From contig JAJYUO010000009.1 in assembly GCA_021792485.1 (NCBI GenBank), forward strand, positions 1 through 16,536: a stretch of 16,536 nt of DNA, in the 5' to 3' direction. A program made the position numbers and the translations under genes. The stretch comes from Thermoplasmata archaeon. GTDB lineage: Archaea > Thermoplasmatota > Thermoplasmata > Lutacidiplasmatales > UBA184. How positions within the stretch are numbered: position 1 is the first letter of the stretch; each line of letters opens with the position of its first letter. Below, piece after piece: positions 14,676 through 16,536 of this stretch. A model generated the notes under the pieces. It did no database searches, was not told where the DNA came from, and was given only the letters and a program-made list of their open reading frames with translations.

Positions 14676-15235
14676 TGTCCGCGATCGCGAAGGCGCGGAG
14701 TGCTTCTCGCTCCGAGGACCCGCCGGCCTCGGGGCCGGCAGCGTCGTCGGCGACCGAACCTTCCCCGGCTCCCAAGGAGCGCACGCCCGATAAGGGCCGG
14801 GCGGCGAGCGGCGTCCCGTTCCTTCTCGACTTCTTTCCGCTCGAAGGTCCGGAGCAGACGCGGGTCGCCCGGTTCTACGAACGATTGAAGGAAGGGCACC
14901 TCTCCACGACTCGTTGCCGACGATGCGGCTCGCTCCACTGGCCGCCGCGCGTCGCCTGCCCTCGGTGCCACGCCGAGGAACTCGATTGGACCGACCTACC
15001 CTCGACCGGCCGGATCTATGCGTTCAGCGCGGTCCTGGCGGGCGCACCGCTCGGGATGGAATCCGACGTCCCGTTCGCCGTTGGCCTGGTCGATCTGGAC
15101 GGGGTTCCACTCCGAGTCTTCGGCCGTATCGATGGTCGACCGTGGGACGAACTGCGTGTCGGAGGCGCGGTCCGCGTCGAATCGTTCAACCTTCCGGACG
15201 GGCGCGTTTTCTATCGGTTCCGCTCCGTCGACTGA
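14675..15235 (+). CDS. DUF35 zinc-ribbon/OB-fold protein (thiolase partner)
   Basis: DUF35 proteins bind acyl-CoA and act as scaffolds for archaeal thiolase complexes; they are not enzymes on their own. In this 186-residue protein a helix (FYERLKEGHL, 67-76) leads into a rubredoxin-like zinc ribbon with C81, C84, C95 and C98 (RCRRCGSLHWPPRVACPRC, 80-98). An OB fold then covers about 105-186 (TGRIYAFSAVLAGAPLGM; PFAVGLVDLDGVPLRVFGRI). Residues 1-45 are an Ala/Ser/Pro/Glu/Arg-rich tail, likely disordered and unusual for this usually shorter family. The ATG shares one base with the thiolase stop (TGATG). It is the last gene of the six-gene operon. Confidence 0.88.
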   Translation: MSAIAKARSASRSEDPPASGPAASSATEPSPAPKERTPDKGRAASGVPFLLDFFPLEGPEQTRVARFYERLKEGHLSTTRCRRCGSLHWPPRVACPRCHAEELDWTDLPSTGRIYAFSAVLAGAPLGMESDVPFAVGLVDLDGVPLRVFGRIDGRPWDELRVGGAVRVESFNLPDGRVFYRFRSVD

Positions 15236-15341
15236 GCGTCCCAACCCCGTGAGCCGACCCGGCTATCGGCGCCAAAGGACAGCCTATTTATAGAGGTTCA
15301 AAGTCTCGCGCCCCCGCCGGTGCGAGGATTACCGGCGACCG
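15236..15341 (+). promoter_or_regulatory. Spacer with aglB promoter; TATA box at 15285-15292
   Basis: This 106-bp spacer holds TATTTATA (15285-15292), the clearest TATA box of the window. It lies about 50 bp before the aglB ATG, giving a leader of roughly 25-30 nt. A short GCCGA/TCGGC stem (15253-15257 with 15266-15270, 8-nt loop) precedes it. The stem has no T-run, so I do not call it a terminator. aglB is therefore probably its own transcription unit. Confidence 0.65.
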
Positions 15342-16536
15342 ATGGACAACGATTCGAAAGGGTGGTGGAGCCGCCACTTCTGGACCGTTGCGATCCTCCT
15401 CCTCGCCTTTTCGATTGCGTTCCTGATTCGGACGGAGTTCGTCTATCCGATCATCCAACAGTTCGGCAACCTCTACGTCTACGCGGGCGGCTCCGACTCG
15501 TACTATCACTCCCGCGTGATGCAGTACATCATTCTCAATCACACGAACCTCATCGTAGATCCGCTGCTCAAGTACCCGGTCGGGGCGATCAACCCGCGCG
15601 AGCCGCTGTTCGATTGGATGAACGCGATCCTGGGGATCCTGTTCGCTCCGTTCTTCGGAGGGAACGCCCAGGTGGCGGGAGCGTTCTTCCTCAACCTCCA
15701 GTCACCGCTCTGGGCGGCGCTGAGCGTCTTCCCGATCTACCTGATCGGGAAGGAAGTGGGCGACCGGCGTACCGGCCTGATCGCCGCGATGATCTTCCCG
15801 TTCCTGCCGGCGAGCATCAGCGAATCGATATGGGGATACGCCGACTATCTGAGCTTCTACACGTTCATCATTCTCGTCCTGATCTACTGTTACATCCGGA
15901 CCGTCAAGTCGGTCGGCTCCCGTCGTTGGGTCGAGAGCTACCGGAGCCCCCGCTCGGTCTATCGCGGGTTGGTCGGCTTCCTGCGAGGCGAACGCACCGC
16001 AGTGAAATGGGCCGTGTTCACCGGCGTCACGTTCGGGGCGCTCGCGCTCGCCTGGCAGGGCTACACCTACGGCGTCGCGGTCATCGGGGTGTTCCTGGTT
16101 CTCACGGTCCTGATCGAGCGTGTCCGTCGCGTGGACTCGTTCGGCGTATACATCGCCACGTGGATCGTCGGCTTGGTCGGCTTCCCCATGGCGATGCCGT
16201 ACTACTACGTTCAAGGGGACTTCATCAGTTGGTTCGATCTTCCGCTGCTGCTGTTCTTCGGGGCGCTCATCCTCTTGATCCCGTTCATGGTGATGCGGGA
16301 TCTCCCGTGGGTTGTTTCGATCCCATCGTTCGTCGTGCTCGTCCTCGCCGGGATGGCCGGCCTATTGGTCGTCGATCCGGCGTACTTCACCGCGATTGTC
16401 ACCGGTCAAGGTTACTTCGTCAAGACGTTGATCTACTCGACCGTAGCCGAAGATGTCTCGCCGTCGTTCGACACCCTAGTCGTCAATTTCGGGATCATCA
16501 CGTTCTTCCTGGCCTTCGTGGGCCTCGCCCTGATCG
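15342..16536 (+). CDS. aglB: Oligosaccharyltransferase AglB/STT3, N-terminal part (cut by window end)
   Basis: Membrane enzyme that transfers the lipid-linked glycan to Asn-X-Ser/Thr of exported proteins. The ATG at 15342 opens 398 codons without a stop. A short cytoplasmic N-terminus (MDNDSKGWWSRHF) precedes the first transmembrane helix (about 14-29). The catalytic external loop has YAGGSDSYYHSRVMQYI (47-63), with D52 the likely first metal-binding Asp. The second acidic site is SESIWGYADY (160-169). Several hydrophobic helices follow. The TIxE-type motif that positions the acceptor sequon appears as STVAE (366-370, E370). The C-terminal WWDYG domain lies beyond the window, so subtype is not determined. 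The translation is my own reading of the sequence. Confidence 0.9.
   Translation, partial: MDNDSKGWWSRHFWTVAILLLAFSIAFLIRTEFVYPIIQQFGNLYVYAGGSDSYYHSRVMQYIILNHTNLIVDPLLKYPVGAINPREPLFDWMNAILGILFAPFFGGNAQVAGAFFLNLQSPLWAALSVFPIYLIGKEVGDRRTGLIAAMIFPFLPASISESIWGYADYLSFYTFIILVLIYCYIRTVKSVGSRRWVESYRSPRSVYRGLVGFLRGERTAVKWAVFTGVTFGALALAWQGYTYGVAVIGVFLVLTVLIERVRRVDSFGVYIATWIVGLVGFPMAMPYYYVQGDFISWFDLPLLLFFGALILLIPFMVMRDLPWVVSIPSFVVLVLAGMAGLLVVDPAYFTAIVTGQGYFVKTLIYSTVAEDVSPSFDTLVVNFGIITFFLAFVGLALI

Noticed and set aside
15253..15270. GCCGA/TCGGC stem after the DUF35 gene as a terminator
   Set aside because: Only 5 bp, 8-nt loop, and no T-run follows; the A/T-rich stretch further on fits the aglB TATA box better.

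Overview
The window reads as archaeal chromosome, GC-rich and densely packed. The archaeal assignment rests on a CTP-type riboflavin kinase (RibK), an archaeosine radical-SAM enzyme (RaSEA), the tRNA-Ile2 agmatidine synthetase TiaS, an AglB/STT3 oligosaccharyltransferase, a two-subunit fused 2-oxoacid:ferredoxin oxidoreductase, and A/T-rich TATA-like boxes in otherwise GC-rich spacers. A GC-rich lineage of the Thermoplasmatota is a reasonable guess, but the sequence alone does not prove it. I saw no rRNA, tRNA, CRISPR array, insertion sequence or integrase. No spacer exceeds about 170 bp.

Layout. (1) 1-234, minus: the N-terminus of a citrate synthase cut by the window edge. (2) 395-2954, plus: ribK, raSEA and nadE, joined by 4-base stop/start overlaps (FMN synthesis, tRNA archaeosine, NAD synthesis). 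(3) 3027-3911, plus: a CDIN1-like TPD-motif putative nuclease whose last 47 codons are antisense to hisS. (4) 9112-3769, minus: korA, korB, tiaS and hisS, closely spaced. (5) 9113-9278: a divergent control region with one TATA-like element readable on both strands, a perfect 12-bp palindrome and a bulged hairpin. (6) 9279-15235, plus: six tightly coupled genes, namely a homocitrate/isopropylmalate synthase-family enzyme, an aconitase-type dehydratase (large and small subunits), a beta-decarboxylating dehydrogenase, a thiolase and a DUF35 zinc-ribbon/OB protein. (7) 15342 to the end, plus: aglB, open at the window edge, behind a clear TATA box.

How the genes fit together. The six-gene operon contains one complete 2-oxoacid chain-elongation module: condensation with acetyl-CoA, isomerisation, oxidative decarboxylation. 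It is joined to an acetyl-CoA-handling thiolase/DUF35 pair and faces a ferredoxin-dependent 2-oxoacid oxidoreductase. The usual specificity markers do not settle which 2-oxoacid is extended: the small-subunit loop reads YLTI, and the dehydrogenase has a Lys-Tyr pair like that of NADP isocitrate dehydrogenase. Leucine synthesis, a homocitrate/2-oxoadipate route and a citrate-to-2-oxoglutarate route all remain open. This operon and the divergent region that controls it are the most interesting part of the window. The TPD-gene/hisS overlap comes second.
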